From NCBI RefSeq assembly GCF_002860345.1, contig NZ_NMYC01000005.1:310001-374000 (forward strand): DNA of 64,000 nt, written 5' to 3'. The notes under the pieces are model-generated. The model made no database searches, was not told where the DNA came from, and saw only the letters and a program-made list of their open reading frames with translations. This document shows positions 54,946 through 63,754 of the stretch, piece after piece; position 1 is the stretch's first letter, and each line of letters opens with the position of its first letter. This stretch comes from Bifidobacterium anseris (GTDB lineage: Bacteria > Actinomycetota > Actinomycetes > Actinomycetales > Bifidobacteriaceae). The translations under genes were made by a program, and so were the position numbers.

Positions 54946-56292
54946 TCAGGCGTCCTGCTCGGCGACGGCCTTCGCCGCCACGGCGCCGACATAGTAGACC
55001 GGCTGGTCGAAGTTCGGCTGGAACAGGAAATCGACGTTCGCGAGCATATCGATCGTGAACGTTGCCTGAATCGCCACCGACACGACGTTCGCGGCGCCGG
55101 AGACGTCGACCGACGAGCAGAACTGCGCGCCCTTGACGAGGCGCGTGTTCGGATCCCACGTCAGGATTGACGTGACGGGCGCCGTCGTCGTCATGAAGGC
55201 GGGACGGTAGTCCTCGACGAGTTCGGTCGAACGGATGTCCATGCCGCGGCGGTTCGCGCCGCCCTGCGTCAGGCCAGATGCGGCGAGCGACAGGTCGTAG
55301 AGCTGCACGGCGCTTGTCGCCTGCGTGCCCATGTATTTGCGCGTCGGCTTTTCGATGTTCTCGCCGACGAGCATGCCCTGGCGCACGGCGTTCGTCGCGA
55401 GCGGGATGTAGTCGTGCGCGTCGGTCGGGTTGAACAGCACGGTCGCGCTGTCTCCGGCCGCATACACGTACGGCACCGAGGCTTGCATGTATTCGTTCGT
55501 GACGATCGCGCCGTTGTCCATCGTGTCGACCTGCCCGCGCACGAGATCGGTATTCGGCACGAATCCGATCGCGAGCACGGCGAACTGTGCCGTGTGCTCG
55601 CCCTGATCAGTGACGACGGTGACCGTGTCGTCATCGTTGTCGCGGAAGGCGACGACCTTCTCGCCGAGCGCGAGCGTCACGCCGTGCTCACGGTAGCGTT
55701 CCTCGACCTGATCGGTGATCGTCTTGTCGAAGTTGTTGGCGAGCACACGGTCGGCGGCGTCGACGAGCGTCGTCTCGACGCCGATGTCGCTGAACTGTTC
55801 GGCGAGTTCCGCGCCGATGTAGCCGGCACCGACGACGATGACGGACTTCGCGTTGGTCGAACGTTCCTTGAGTTCGATCGCATTGTCCCAGTTCTTGCAC
55901 AGCTGTACGCGCTTGGAATCGACGCCCGGAATCGACGGGACGACGGGGCGCGAGCCGGTCGTCACGACGAGCTTGTCGAAGGCCATCGCACGCGTGTCGC
56001 CGGTCTCCAGATCGCGGTATTCGAGCGTCTTCGCGGCGACATGCACGTCGGTGACGTCGGTGCGCATATGCATCGTCGCTCCGGCTTCCTCCAGTCGCGC
56101 GGGCGACGAGTAGAACATCTTCTTCGGGTCGGACACGTGGTCGCCGACCCACAGCGCGATGCCGCACGAGAGGAACGACACGGTGGCGTTGCGTTCGAAG
56201 ACGTGCACATCCCAATCCGGATGCTTCTGCAGAATCGATGACGCGGCGAAGGTGCCCGCGTGCGTGCAGCCGATGATGGCGACAGTGGTCAT
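54946..56292 (-). CDS. nox: NADH oxidase-like FAD-dependent oxidoreductase
   Basis: A 448-residue flavoprotein of the NADH oxidase/peroxidase (CoA-disulfide reductase) group. FAD is bound by TVAIIGCTHAGTFAASSIL, and the redox-active Cys is in FLSCGIALWVGD near residue 43. NAD binding is at VIVVGAGYIGAELAEQFSDI and the second FAD motif is VPYVYAAGDSATV. The dimerisation domain ends in GAVAAKAVAEQDA. Water-forming NADH oxidase would protect an anaerobe from oxygen and regenerate NAD. GAAGGAG lies before ATG 56292; the open frame to 56466 is not conserved-looking. The family assignment between oxidase and peroxidase is not certain. Confidence 0.9.
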   Translation of the reverse strand: MTTVAIIGCTHAGTFAASSILQKHPDWDVHVFERNATVSFLSCGIALWVGDHVSDPKKMFYSSPARLEEAGATMHMRTDVTDVHVAAKTLEYRDLETGDTRAMAFDKLVVTTGSRPVVPSIPGVDSKRVQLCKNWDNAIELKERSTNAKSVIVVGAGYIGAELAEQFSDIGVETTLVDAADRVLANNFDKTITDQVEERYREHGVTLALGEKVVAFRDNDDDTVTVVTDQGEHTAQFAVLAIGFVPNTDLVRGQVDTMDNGAIVTNEYMQASVPYVYAAGDSATVLFNPTDAHDYIPLATNAVRQGMLVGENIEKPTRKYMGTQATSAVQLYDLSLAASGLTQGGANRRGMDIRSTELVEDYRPAFMTTTAPVTSILTWDPNTRLVKGAQFCSSVDVSGAANVVSVAIQATFTIDMLANVDFLFQPNFDQPVYYVGAVAAKAVAEQDA

Positions 56293-56659
56293 AGGAATCT
56301 CCTTCGATGATCGTGACGGCGGCAGGCGACGCATCGACGCCCGGCCGTTTGGTGGTTCCGATGATATGCGCGCGGCGGCGGGGAGGGGTCGATTTTGCGC
56401 GCAACGCCAAGCGCGCGGCATATGCGGTGATTTCGCGTGCGCGGACACCTGTGCAGACGTGGACACGGCTGTGGCGACTTACATGCCTTATGGCACAATG
56501 AAAGGTCGATGGGTGACGGCGCAGCCGGCCGTGGAAATAAAAACGACGGCGTGCCGGTAGAGATACAGAGATACTGCAAATACACAGACGGAACGGACGT
56601 ACTCGGGAAGCGCCGCATTGCGCCTCCCGTGGCAGCGACAAGACATGAAAGAGGTAGAC
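56293..56659. other. Gene-free divergent region between nox and murA
   Basis: 367 bp without a plausible gene. Promoters for both divergent genes must lie here, and CACAAT near 56495 is a possible -10 for murA, but no clear pair was identified. Confidence 0.5.
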
Positions 56660-57985
56660 GTGGCCGAACATACGGATGACGTGCTGCACGTCGTTGGCGG
56701 CAAACCACTCAACGGAACGATCAAGGTCCGCGGAGCCAAGAACTTCGTCAGCAAGGCGATGGTCGCCGCGCTGCTCGCACCGGGCACGAGCGTGCTCAAG
56801 AACGTGCCGGAGATCCGCGACGTGCACGTCGTCTCCGACCTGCTGCGCCTGCACGGCGTGAACGTCGACGTCGACGGTTCCGAAGGCGTCGTGACGATCG
56901 ACGCGACGAACGTGCAGCTCGCCGATGTCGCCGATGTCGACACGCTCTCCGGATCGAGCCGCATCCCGATCCTGTTCTCCGGCCCGCTGCTGCACCGCCT
57001 CGGCGAAGCCTTCATCCCGGCGCTCGGCGGCTGCAACATTGGCGGACGCCCGATCGACTTCCATCTCGAGACGCTGCGCAAGCTCGGCGCCGACGTGGAC
57101 AAGGAACACAAGGACGGCATCCACATCACGGCGCCGAACGGCCTGCACGGCGCGAAGATCCACCTGCCGTACCCGTCGGTCGGCGCGACCGAGCAGACAC
57201 TGCTCGCCGCCGTGCTCGCGGACGGCAAGACCGAACTGTCCGGCGCCGCGACCGAACCGGAGATCATGGATCTCGTCGCTGTGCTGCAGAAGATGGGCGC
57301 GATCATCTCGGTGGACGTCGACCGCACGTTCCGCATCGAAGGCGTCAAGGAGCTCAAGGGCTACACGCACACGGCCCTGACCGACCGCATCGAGGCCGCC
57401 TCGTGGGCGTCGGCGGCGCTCGCGACGCACGGCGACATCTTCGTCAAGGGCGCCACGCAGCCGGAGATGATGACCTTCCTCAACGTCTTCCGCAAGATCG
57501 GCGGCGAGTTCGACATCACCGACCGCGGCATCCGTTTCTGGCATCCGGGCGGCGACCTCAAGCCGGTCGCGATCGAGACTGACGTGCATCCCGGTTTCAT
57601 GACCGATTGGCAGCAGCCGCTCGTCGTCGCGCTCACGCAGGCCAACGGCCTGAGCATCGTGCATGAGACTGTCTACGAGAACCGTTTCGGCTTCACGAAG
57701 CCGCTCGTGCAGATGGGTGCGACGATTCAGCTGTACCGCGAATGCCTCGGCTCGCTGCCGTGCCGTTTCCAGCAGCGCAACTACAAGCATTCGGCCGTCA
57801 TCTTCGGACCGACGCCGCTCGAGGGACGCGATATCGACGTGCCGGATCTGCGCGGCGGATTCAGCCATCTGATCGCGGCACTCACGGCGAAGGGCCCCTC
57901 CGACGTGCGCGGCATCAGCCTCATCGACCGCGGCTATGCTGACTTCCGCGGCAAGCTCAACGCGCTCGGCGCACAGATCGACTAA
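56660..57985 (+). CDS. murA: UDP-N-acetylglucosamine 1-carboxyvinyltransferase
   Basis: First committed step of peptidoglycan synthesis. The protein has LNGTIKVRGAKNFVSKAMVA (UDP-GlcNAc site), a catalytic Cys in PALGGCNIGGRPIDFH near residue 124, and the C-terminal FEKR-like ENRFGFTKPLVQMGATIQL. The start is set to GTG 56660 (VAEHTDDVLHVVGG, 441 residues) because AAAGAGG lies just upstream; ATG 56645 or 56618 are alternatives. It is target-family of fosfomycin, and the Cys is retained. A strong terminator follows at 58028. plsC-type and gpsA genes come next, and ddl lies convergent nearby. Confidence 0.95.
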   Translation: MAEHTDDVLHVVGGKPLNGTIKVRGAKNFVSKAMVAALLAPGTSVLKNVPEIRDVHVVSDLLRLHGVNVDVDGSEGVVTIDATNVQLADVADVDTLSGSSRIPILFSGPLLHRLGEAFIPALGGCNIGGRPIDFHLETLRKLGADVDKEHKDGIHITAPNGLHGAKIHLPYPSVGATEQTLLAAVLADGKTELSGAATEPEIMDLVAVLQKMGAIISVDVDRTFRIEGVKELKGYTHTALTDRIEAASWASAALATHGDIFVKGATQPEMMTFLNVFRKIGGEFDITDRGIRFWHPGGDLKPVAIETDVHPGFMTDWQQPLVVALTQANGLSIVHETVYENRFGFTKPLVQMGATIQLYRECLGSLPCRFQQRNYKHSAVIFGPTPLEGRDIDVPDLRGGFSHLIAALTAKGPSDVRGISLIDRGYADFRGKLNALGAQID

Positions 57986-58027
57986 TCGATTGAGCTGAAG
58001 CGCTTACGTACACTTTCTTTCCCTATG

Positions 58028-58065
58028 CCGGCCGGCTGGCCCTTCTCTCCAGCCGGCCGGTTCTT
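58028..58065 (+). terminator. Terminator after murA
   Basis: CCGGCCGGCTGG (58028-58039) and its perfect complement (58049-58060) with a 9-nt loop, followed by TTCTT. Confidence 0.85.
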
Positions 58066-58131
58066 CATATCGACTTCTTCGTATCGACGTGCGGCGGGAA
58101 CGAAGTACGGTTCTCGGGGCACAATGGGGGC

Positions 58132-59139
58132 ATGGCATCCAAAGGCAAACCCTCCCCGCGCTCGGCGGTCGAGCCGCTGAGCAACAAGCAGGTCGCCAAG
58201 CTTGCGGCCGAATACGATCTCGTCGACCCGACCCGGCCGTTCCCGACCGGACGCATCCGGCCGAACCAGAAGGAAATCGACGAACTCAATCCGAAGATCA
58301 CGCACCGCCTGCTCGAAGGCGCGGCGAAGGTGCTGCGCGCAAGCTGCAAGCTGCGCGCGTGGGGGCTTGACAACGTGCCGGTCGAAGGCGCCTACATCAC
58401 GGCCGCCACGCATGTGACGCAGTTCGACGTCTTCGTGCCGATGGTCGCGATGTTCCAGATGGGGCGTCGTCCCCGCTACATGGCGAAGGCCGAGATGGGC
58501 AAGTGGCCGATCATCGGCAAATGGTTCCGCGCCGTCGGCATGCAGCCGGTGCCGCGCCGCAGCGGCAAGGCGAGGCAGATCGAGGAGGAGTCGGTCAAGA
58601 TCCTCACCTCCGACCATGCGCTGACGATCTGGCCGGAGGGCACTGTCACGCGCGACCCGAAGAAATGGCCGATGAGCATGAAGAACGGCATCGGCTTCAT
58701 CGCGCTCGAAGCCTCGCGCCGCGTCGGCCATCAGATCCCGCTGTACTGCGCGGTGACGTGGGGCGCCGCGAGCATCAACCATTGGTGGCCGTGGCCGCGC
58801 AAGAACGTCGTCATGTGCTATGACACGCGGCTCGACTACGCCGATCTGCTCGCCAACGCCGACCAATGGAGCGATGAGCCGCCGATCGAACTCGCCGACG
58901 AACTCGCGCGCCGTGTGCGCGTGCGCATGAAGGAGGTCATGGCGAATATCCGCGGCGTCAAGGCGCCGGACGGCTTTTATGATTACCGCATCATGAAGGA
59001 AGTGCCCGAGGTTGCCCCGTTCAGCGATCCGCATGTCGTCGACGCGCAGGCGCTAGGCAAGACGGCAGCTGAGTCCACGACCGTCGCAGAGATGACCGCA
59101 GCCGACAAGACCACGGACGCGGCGGCGAAGGCAGAATAA
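58132..59139 (+). CDS. Lysophospholipid acyltransferase (PlsC-like)
   Basis: A 335-residue 1-acylglycerol-3-phosphate acyltransferase-family protein. The catalytic HxxxxD motif is THVTQFD in ITAATHVTQFDVFVPMVAMF, with the acceptor-site region FRAVGMQPVPRRSGKA and WPEGTVTRDPKKWPMSMKNG. The N-terminal 70 residues are a soluble extension, and the C-terminal 30 are Thr/Ala-rich. CACAAT (58120-58125) is 6 nt before ATG 58132, indicating a leaderless mRNA. It precedes gpsA, which supplies glycerol-3-phosphate for the same pathway. Confidence 0.9.
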   Translation: MASKGKPSPRSAVEPLSNKQVAKLAAEYDLVDPTRPFPTGRIRPNQKEIDELNPKITHRLLEGAAKVLRASCKLRAWGLDNVPVEGAYITAATHVTQFDVFVPMVAMFQMGRRPRYMAKAEMGKWPIIGKWFRAVGMQPVPRRSGKARQIEEESVKILTSDHALTIWPEGTVTRDPKKWPMSMKNGIGFIALEASRRVGHQIPLYCAVTWGAASINHWWPWPRKNVVMCYDTRLDYADLLANADQWSDEPPIELADELARRVRVRMKEVMANIRGVKAPDGFYDYRIMKEVPEVAPFSDPHVVDAQALGKTAAESTTVAEMTAADKTTDAAAKAE

Positions 59140-59276
59140 CGCGCCAAGAGCGAAATCGAACATCGCGGCGCAACAACGGCGACAATAGAGAGCAGACGAA
59201 TCCGCGGGGACGGGTCGAGGTCCGGCCCCGCCATCAGACAGATGCCGGCGCGCATGCGCGGCGGAAGGAGCACGAT

Positions 59277-60275
59277 ATGGCGAACATCACGGTTCTGGGA
59301 GCAGGCGCTTGGGGAACGGCCTTCGGACAGGTCCTCGCGGACGCGGGCAACAACGTGACGATGTGGGCGATCGAGCCGGAGATCGTCAAGGCGATCCAGA
59401 CCGAGCACCGCAATCCGGTGCGGCTGCCGAGCGTCGAGAAGCTGCCGGACAACATGACGGCGACCGGCGACCGTGCCGAAGCAGTCGCGCACGCTGACGT
59501 CGTCGTCGTCGCGATCGCCGCGCAGGTCGCACGCAAGGCGCTTGAGGAGTTCAACGGCCTGCTGCCGGACGAGGCGCTCGTCGTCTCGCTGATGAAGGGC
59601 ATCGAAAAGGACACCGGCAAGCGCATGGACCAGGTCGTTGAAGAGGCACTCGACCTGCAGACGAACCGATTCCTCGCCGTCTCCGGACCGAACCTGAGCA
59701 AGCAGGTCGCCGCGCGCGAACCGGCCGCAACTGTCGTCGGCTGCACCGACATCGACAACGCGCGCGCCTTCGCGAAGATGTGCACGACCGACTACTTCAA
59801 GGCCTTCATCACCTCGGACGTCATCGGCCTCGAACTGTGCGGATCGCTCAAGAACGTCGTCGCGCTCGCCGTCGGCATGTCGCACGGCGCCGGCTACGGC
59901 GAGAACACGGCCGCGATGATCGAGACGCGCGGCCTGACGGAAATCAAGGAAGTTGGCACCGAGGCGGGCGCGCTGCCGGAGACCTTCTACGGCCTCGCCG
60001 GCGTCGGCGACCTCATCGCGACGTGCGGCTCGCCGCTGTCGCGCAACTACACCTTCGGCTACAACCTCGGCAAGGGCATGAGCGTCGAGGAGGCGACGAA
60101 GGCGAGCAACGGCGTCGCTGAAGGCGTTGCGACCGCGTCCGCCGTCGTCGCGCTCGGCGAGAAGTACCATGTGGACACGCCGCTCGCGAAGGCCGTGACG
60201 CGCGTGCTCGACGATGGCATCTCCTTCGACCAGATGATCGCCGAGATGTTCCCGAAGGACATCACCGTCGAATGA
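59277..60275 (+). CDS. gpsA: Glycerol-3-phosphate dehydrogenase [NAD(P)+]
   Basis: Reduces dihydroxyacetone phosphate to sn-glycerol-3-phosphate for phospholipids. The 332-residue protein has the N-terminal TVLGAGAWGTAFGQVLADAG, KGIEKDTGKRM, AVSGPNLSKQVAARE and catalytic-lysine region CGSLKNVVALAVGMSHGAGYGEN, then GLAGVGDLIATCGSPLSRN. GCGGAAGGAGC precedes ATG 59277. It lies 137 nt after the acyltransferase gene and is closed by a terminator shared with ddl. Confidence 0.97.
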   Translation: MANITVLGAGAWGTAFGQVLADAGNNVTMWAIEPEIVKAIQTEHRNPVRLPSVEKLPDNMTATGDRAEAVAHADVVVVAIAAQVARKALEEFNGLLPDEALVVSLMKGIEKDTGKRMDQVVEEALDLQTNRFLAVSGPNLSKQVAAREPAATVVGCTDIDNARAFAKMCTTDYFKAFITSDVIGLELCGSLKNVVALAVGMSHGAGYGENTAAMIETRGLTEIKEVGTEAGALPETFYGLAGVGDLIATCGSPLSRNYTFGYNLGKGMSVEEATKASNGVAEGVATASAVVALGEKYHVDTPLAKAVTRVLDDGISFDQMIAEMFPKDITVE

Positions 60276-60312
60276 TCGATCGTCGATAATCAATAATCAA
60301 TCGACTGCAAAC

Positions 60313-60360
60313 GTAAGGGGTCGTGTACAGCTGCTGTGCACGACCCCTTACTGTTTTGTT
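60313..60360. terminator. Bidirectional terminator between gpsA and ddl
   Basis: 60313-60330 pairs with 60334-60351 over 18 bp with one G-T, followed by TGTTTTGTT. Confidence 0.9.
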
Positions 60361-60381
60361 CGCGATCTGTTGTCGCCGCCG

Positions 60382-61551
60382 TCAGCGGCTCAGCGCGCCT
60401 TCGATGAGCAATGTGACCATGTCCGGGAACGGGATGCCGGTGGCCTCCCACGCCTTCGGGAACAGCGAAATCGACGTGCAGCCGGGGAAGGTGTTGATTT
60501 CGTTGACGAGGACGTCGCCTTCGGCCGTCACGAAGGTGTCAACACGGCTCAGGCCGGTGCCGTCGACGGCGTTGAACGCGCGCACGGCGGTCGCGCGGAC
60601 ACGTTCGATCAGTTCATCGGACAGCTGCGGCGGGATCTCGGTGTGGCTCGCCTGCGCGTCCATGTATTTGCTATCGAAATCATAGAACTGATCGTCGCCG
60701 TCCTCGCGCTTGTCGAGCACGACCTCGCCGGGCAGGCTCGCGCGCGCCGAATCGGTCGGCTTTGGACGGATGACGCCGCATTCGATTTCGCGCGCGTCGA
60801 TGCCTTGTTCGATGAGCACACGCCAGTCATGCAGACTCGCCTCGTAGACGGCGGCGGCGAGCGCCTCCGGATCGTTGACGCGTTCGACCTTCGTGACGCC
60901 GAAGCTCGAGCCGGCGCGCGACGGCTTGACGAACAGCGGCCAGGCGAGTCCGGCCTCGTCGACGAGTCCGAGGAAGGCCTCGCCGTCGGCGGCGAAATGG
61001 TTGGAGGCGTCGAAGCGCCGCGTGTCGATCGTGATGCCGGGGGCGACCGGAATGCCGGCGGCGCCCAGCAGCACCTTCGTGTAATGCTTGTCCATGCACG
61101 CCGCCGACGCGAGCACGCCGCAGCCGACATAGGGCACGCCCATCATCTCAAAAAGGCCCTGGATTGTGCCGTCCTCGCCGTACGGTCCGTGCAGCGCCGG
61201 GATGACGACGTCGATGTGGCCGAGCGAGGAGAGCGTGCCGTCGGTGTTGCGCGCCAGGAAGCCGTCGGAGCCGCGGCCGATGTCGAGGACGACGTCGCGC
61301 GAGCCGTCGACGCGTTCGACCTGCGGCAGGCCGTGAGCGAGATCCCAGTCGAGCGGATCGGCACCGTCGGTGATCCACGCGCCGTCCTTCGTGATGCCGA
61401 TGAGGACGGGCTCGAACTTCGCCGGGTCGAGCGCGCGCAGGAACGTGGCGGCCGTGATGCAGGAGATCGAATGCTCGTCCGCCTTGCCGCCGTATATGAC
61501 GGCGACATGGATGCGGTCGGTGGTTGCTTGCTGGGAGGTCGGTTCGGACAT
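60382..61551 (-). CDS. ddl: D-alanine--D-alanine ligase
   Basis: ATP-grasp enzyme joining two D-Ala for peptidoglycan precursors. The 389-residue protein has VAVIYGGKADEHSISCITAA, VIPALHGPYGEDGTIQGLFE, WPLFVKPSRAGSSFGVTKVE and the C-terminal VNEINTFPGCTSISLFPKAW. The residue before SLFP is Ile rather than the usual motif NTxPG(M)TxxS variations, and the Tyr-type D-Ala specificity pocket cannot be judged by eye. AGAGGTGA lies before ATG 61551; a GTG at 61557 is the alternative. Confidence 0.96.
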   Translation of the reverse strand: MSEPTSQQATTDRIHVAVIYGGKADEHSISCITAATFLRALDPAKFEPVLIGITKDGAWITDGADPLDWDLAHGLPQVERVDGSRDVVLDIGRGSDGFLARNTDGTLSSLGHIDVVIPALHGPYGEDGTIQGLFEMMGVPYVGCGVLASAACMDKHYTKVLLGAAGIPVAPGITIDTRRFDASNHFAADGEAFLGLVDEAGLAWPLFVKPSRAGSSFGVTKVERVNDPEALAAAVYEASLHDWRVLIEQGIDAREIECGVIRPKPTDSARASLPGEVVLDKREDGDDQFYDFDSKYMDAQASHTEIPPQLSDELIERVRATAVRAFNAVDGTGLSRVDTFVTAEGDVLVNEINTFPGCTSISLFPKAWEATGIPFPDMVTLLIEGALSR

Positions 61552-61881
61552 GGTCACCTCTGTGCTGGAACGTCTGGTTCTACGACGTCTTCAGCCTACT
61601 CGCAAGGCGGTAACTGACGGCCGGCGCCCGCTTGGCGCACGGCGATGTCGGGACGCTGACATCTCACGTCGGTATCTCATAGGTCAGAACGCGCGCCTGC
61701 GTCGGACGGAGCTTCGATACACTGTTGCTATTCGCGCGCGTTAGCGGGACATGCTCGTTGCGGCCATTGCCGGACGCCGCCGAACCACGACGTCGACGAT
61801 GCCTCGGGCATCGCGACGGGACGGTCATGCCATGCCATGTGCGTCGGCCGTCCGTCCGACCACAGCAAGGGAGACACCACG
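61552..61881. other. Divergent promoter region between ddl and a membrane-protein gene
   Basis: 330 bp without a gene. TACACT near 61719 is a plausible -10 for the rightward gene. No strong hairpin or repeat was seen. Confidence 0.45.
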
Positions 61882-63249
61882 ATGAGCAACCCCAATGCGC
61901 CGTACGATCCGACCTCGCAGCCGCAGGGCGGTCAGGGCTATCCGCAGACCCCCAGCTACCCGAATTACGAGGACACGCGCACGGCCGGCCAGGAGCCGAC
62001 GCAGGCCTACGGCGCGCCGACACAGGCCTACAGTGAGCCGACGCAGGCCTACGGCGCGCCGGCGACCGAGCCGATGAACTACGGCAGCTACGACGAGACG
62101 CAGGCCTACACGCCGTCCGCGCAGCCGAACCAGGCGCCGCAAATGGATCAGTCACAGTCGATGAATCCAGCGCCGCAGCTGAGCCAGACGTCGCAGCTGA
62201 ATCAGACGCAGCCGATGCAGAACTATCAGGAGCCCTTCGCCTCGCCGTATGAAAGCCAGCAGCCGCGGTCGACTGAATTCGACGGCGCCGCGCAGTCGCA
62301 GCCGACGCAGGCCTTCAACTATGCGCCGATGCCGCCGATGAACCAGCCTCCGGTGAGTCAGCAGCCGCAGCCGCCGTATGGTACCCCGGCCCCGCAGGGC
62401 AGCAACTACGCTGAGGGTAACGGTTATCAGCCTGGTAACAACTATCAATCCGGCAACGGCTATGTGCCGCAGTCCGGCTACGGCTACGAGCAGCAGCCGG
62501 CCGCCTCCTATGGCGGCCCCGGTCAGGTGCCGCCGCAGATCCCGCCGGACGGCAACGCGCCATTCAACGGCCAGCAGCCGCCGAAGAACAGCAAGACGCC
62601 GATCATCATCGCGAGCGTCGTCGCCGCCGTGCTGCTCATCGTCTGCGTCGTCTTCGCCGTCATCGCGCTCAACAAGCACGACGACAACAAGCCGAACGAG
62701 AGCCCGTCCTCGTCGCACAGCCAGACGTCGTCGCCGAAGTCGAGCGACGACCCCTTCGACGATCCGAGTGATGATCCCTTCGATGAGCCGAGCGAGGACC
62801 CGAGCGACGAGCCGCTCGGCGGCGGCAGCCTTGGCAGCGACGCGCTCGAGCAGGCGCTGCGCGACGGCAAGACGCTTGAGCAGGCCTTCAGCAACCCGGA
62901 GGTCAAGAAGCAGCTCGAGCAGGCGATCGAGGAATCCTCCGGCGATACCGAAGGCATGGAGATGGACGTGTCCGCGAAGGGCAACACGCTCATTTACGCG
63001 ATCCGCTTCACTGATTCGACCTACGACGGCTACAGCAGCATCTACTCGTCGATGCTCGACGGCATCATGTGCTCGCCGATGAGTGAATTCGCGAAGCAGA
63101 TGGAGGACGACTACAACCTCAAGGACGCGAAGGTTCAGTTCATCCTGCAGGACTCGAAGGGCAAGACGATCCTCGACGAGACCTACGATGCGCAGTCCGA
63201 ATGCGATGTGACGAGCGACGACTACGATTCGCTGCTCAACAACGACTGA
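61882..63249 (+). CDS. Membrane-anchored protein with Pro/Gln-rich N terminus and DUF4854-like C-terminal domain
   Basis: A 455-residue protein starting MSNPNAPYDPTSQPQGGQGY. The first about 245 residues are low-complexity, rich in Q, P, Y and N, with repeats of EPTQAYGAP. One membrane segment IIIASVVAAVLLIVCVVFAV follows at about 250-270, then a Ser/Asp/Pro linker and an extracellular domain with LEQAFSNPEVKKQLEQAIEE and VSAKGNTLIYAIRFTDSTYD. The latter resembles DUF4854 of Firmicutes and Actinobacteria, function unknown. So the N terminus is cytoplasmic and the C terminus outside. AAGGGAG precedes ATG 61882. Confidence 0.75.
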   Translation: MSNPNAPYDPTSQPQGGQGYPQTPSYPNYEDTRTAGQEPTQAYGAPTQAYSEPTQAYGAPATEPMNYGSYDETQAYTPSAQPNQAPQMDQSQSMNPAPQLSQTSQLNQTQPMQNYQEPFASPYESQQPRSTEFDGAAQSQPTQAFNYAPMPPMNQPPVSQQPQPPYGTPAPQGSNYAEGNGYQPGNNYQSGNGYVPQSGYGYEQQPAASYGGPGQVPPQIPPDGNAPFNGQQPPKNSKTPIIIASVVAAVLLIVCVVFAVIALNKHDDNKPNESPSSSHSQTSSPKSSDDPFDDPSDDPFDEPSEDPSDEPLGGGSLGSDALEQALRDGKTLEQAFSNPEVKKQLEQAIEESSGDTEGMEMDVSAKGNTLIYAIRFTDSTYDGYSSIYSSMLDGIMCSPMSEFAKQMEDDYNLKDAKVQFILQDSKGKTILDETYDAQSECDVTSDDYDSLLNND

Positions 63250-63299
63250 CGGCGTCCGATACACGCTGTCGATCAGCCGCCGATCAGTCATTGATCAGT

Positions 63300-63330
63300 G
63301 AGAACGCCGCGTGCACCACGCGGCGTTCTC
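63300..63330. terminator. Hairpin between the two membrane-protein genes
   Basis: GAGAACGCCGCG (63300-63311) and CGCGGCGTTCTC (63319-63330) pair perfectly with a 7-nt loop; the T run is weak. Confidence 0.6.
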
Positions 63331-63404
63331 GTCTAAGGTAGAAACGATGCGTGGCGCCGCCGGGCGCCGAGGAGACGCGCACCTGCGCGGGAAACGAGGG
63401 AACG

Positions 63405-63746
63405 ATGAGCCAGAACGATCCGATGATGAACAATCCGTACATGGGCGGCGGTGCGCCGACGCCGCAGTACACGCCCTACCAGCAGCCGCAGTATTATCCG
63501 GCGCCGTCGTCGAAATGGAACGCCATGTCGATCGCCGGCTTCGTCTGCTCATTCTTTTTCTCACTCATCGGCCTCGTGCTGAGCATCATCGGCTATTCGC
63601 AGACGAAGAAGACCGGCGAACGCGGCGGCGACTTCGCAATCGCTGGCATCATTATCTCGGCCGTCTCGATCGCGCTGAGCGTCCTGGCGTGCATCCTCGT
63701 CTTCGTGCTCTTCGGCACCGTCTTCACGGCTGCCGTCCTGCAGTGA
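63405..63746 (+). CDS. DUF4190-type small membrane protein
   Basis: A 113-residue protein with a Tyr/Pro/Gln-rich N terminus (MSQNDPMMNNPYMGGGAPTP) and two membrane segments, AMSIAGFVCSFFFSLIGLVL and FAIAGIIISAVSIALSVLAC, joined by a short polar loop (YSQTKKTGERGGD). This is the DUF4190 arrangement, common in actinobacteria and of unknown function. GGGAACG precedes ATG 63405, and TAAGGTAGAAACG near 63334 may hold the promoter. The next gene starts 8 nt later, so the two probably form an operon. Confidence 0.82.
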   Translation: MSQNDPMMNNPYMGGGAPTPQYTPYQQPQYYPAPSSKWNAMSIAGFVCSFFFSLIGLVLSIIGYSQTKKTGERGGDFAIAGIIISAVSIALSVLACILVFVLFGTVFTAAVLQ

Positions 63747-63754
63747 GGCAGCCG

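Noticed and set aside
57996-58009. LacI-like site CTGAAGCGCTTACG after murA
   Set aside because: Only the central AAGCGCTT is palindromic and it lies just after a stop codon ahead of a terminator, not at a promoter.
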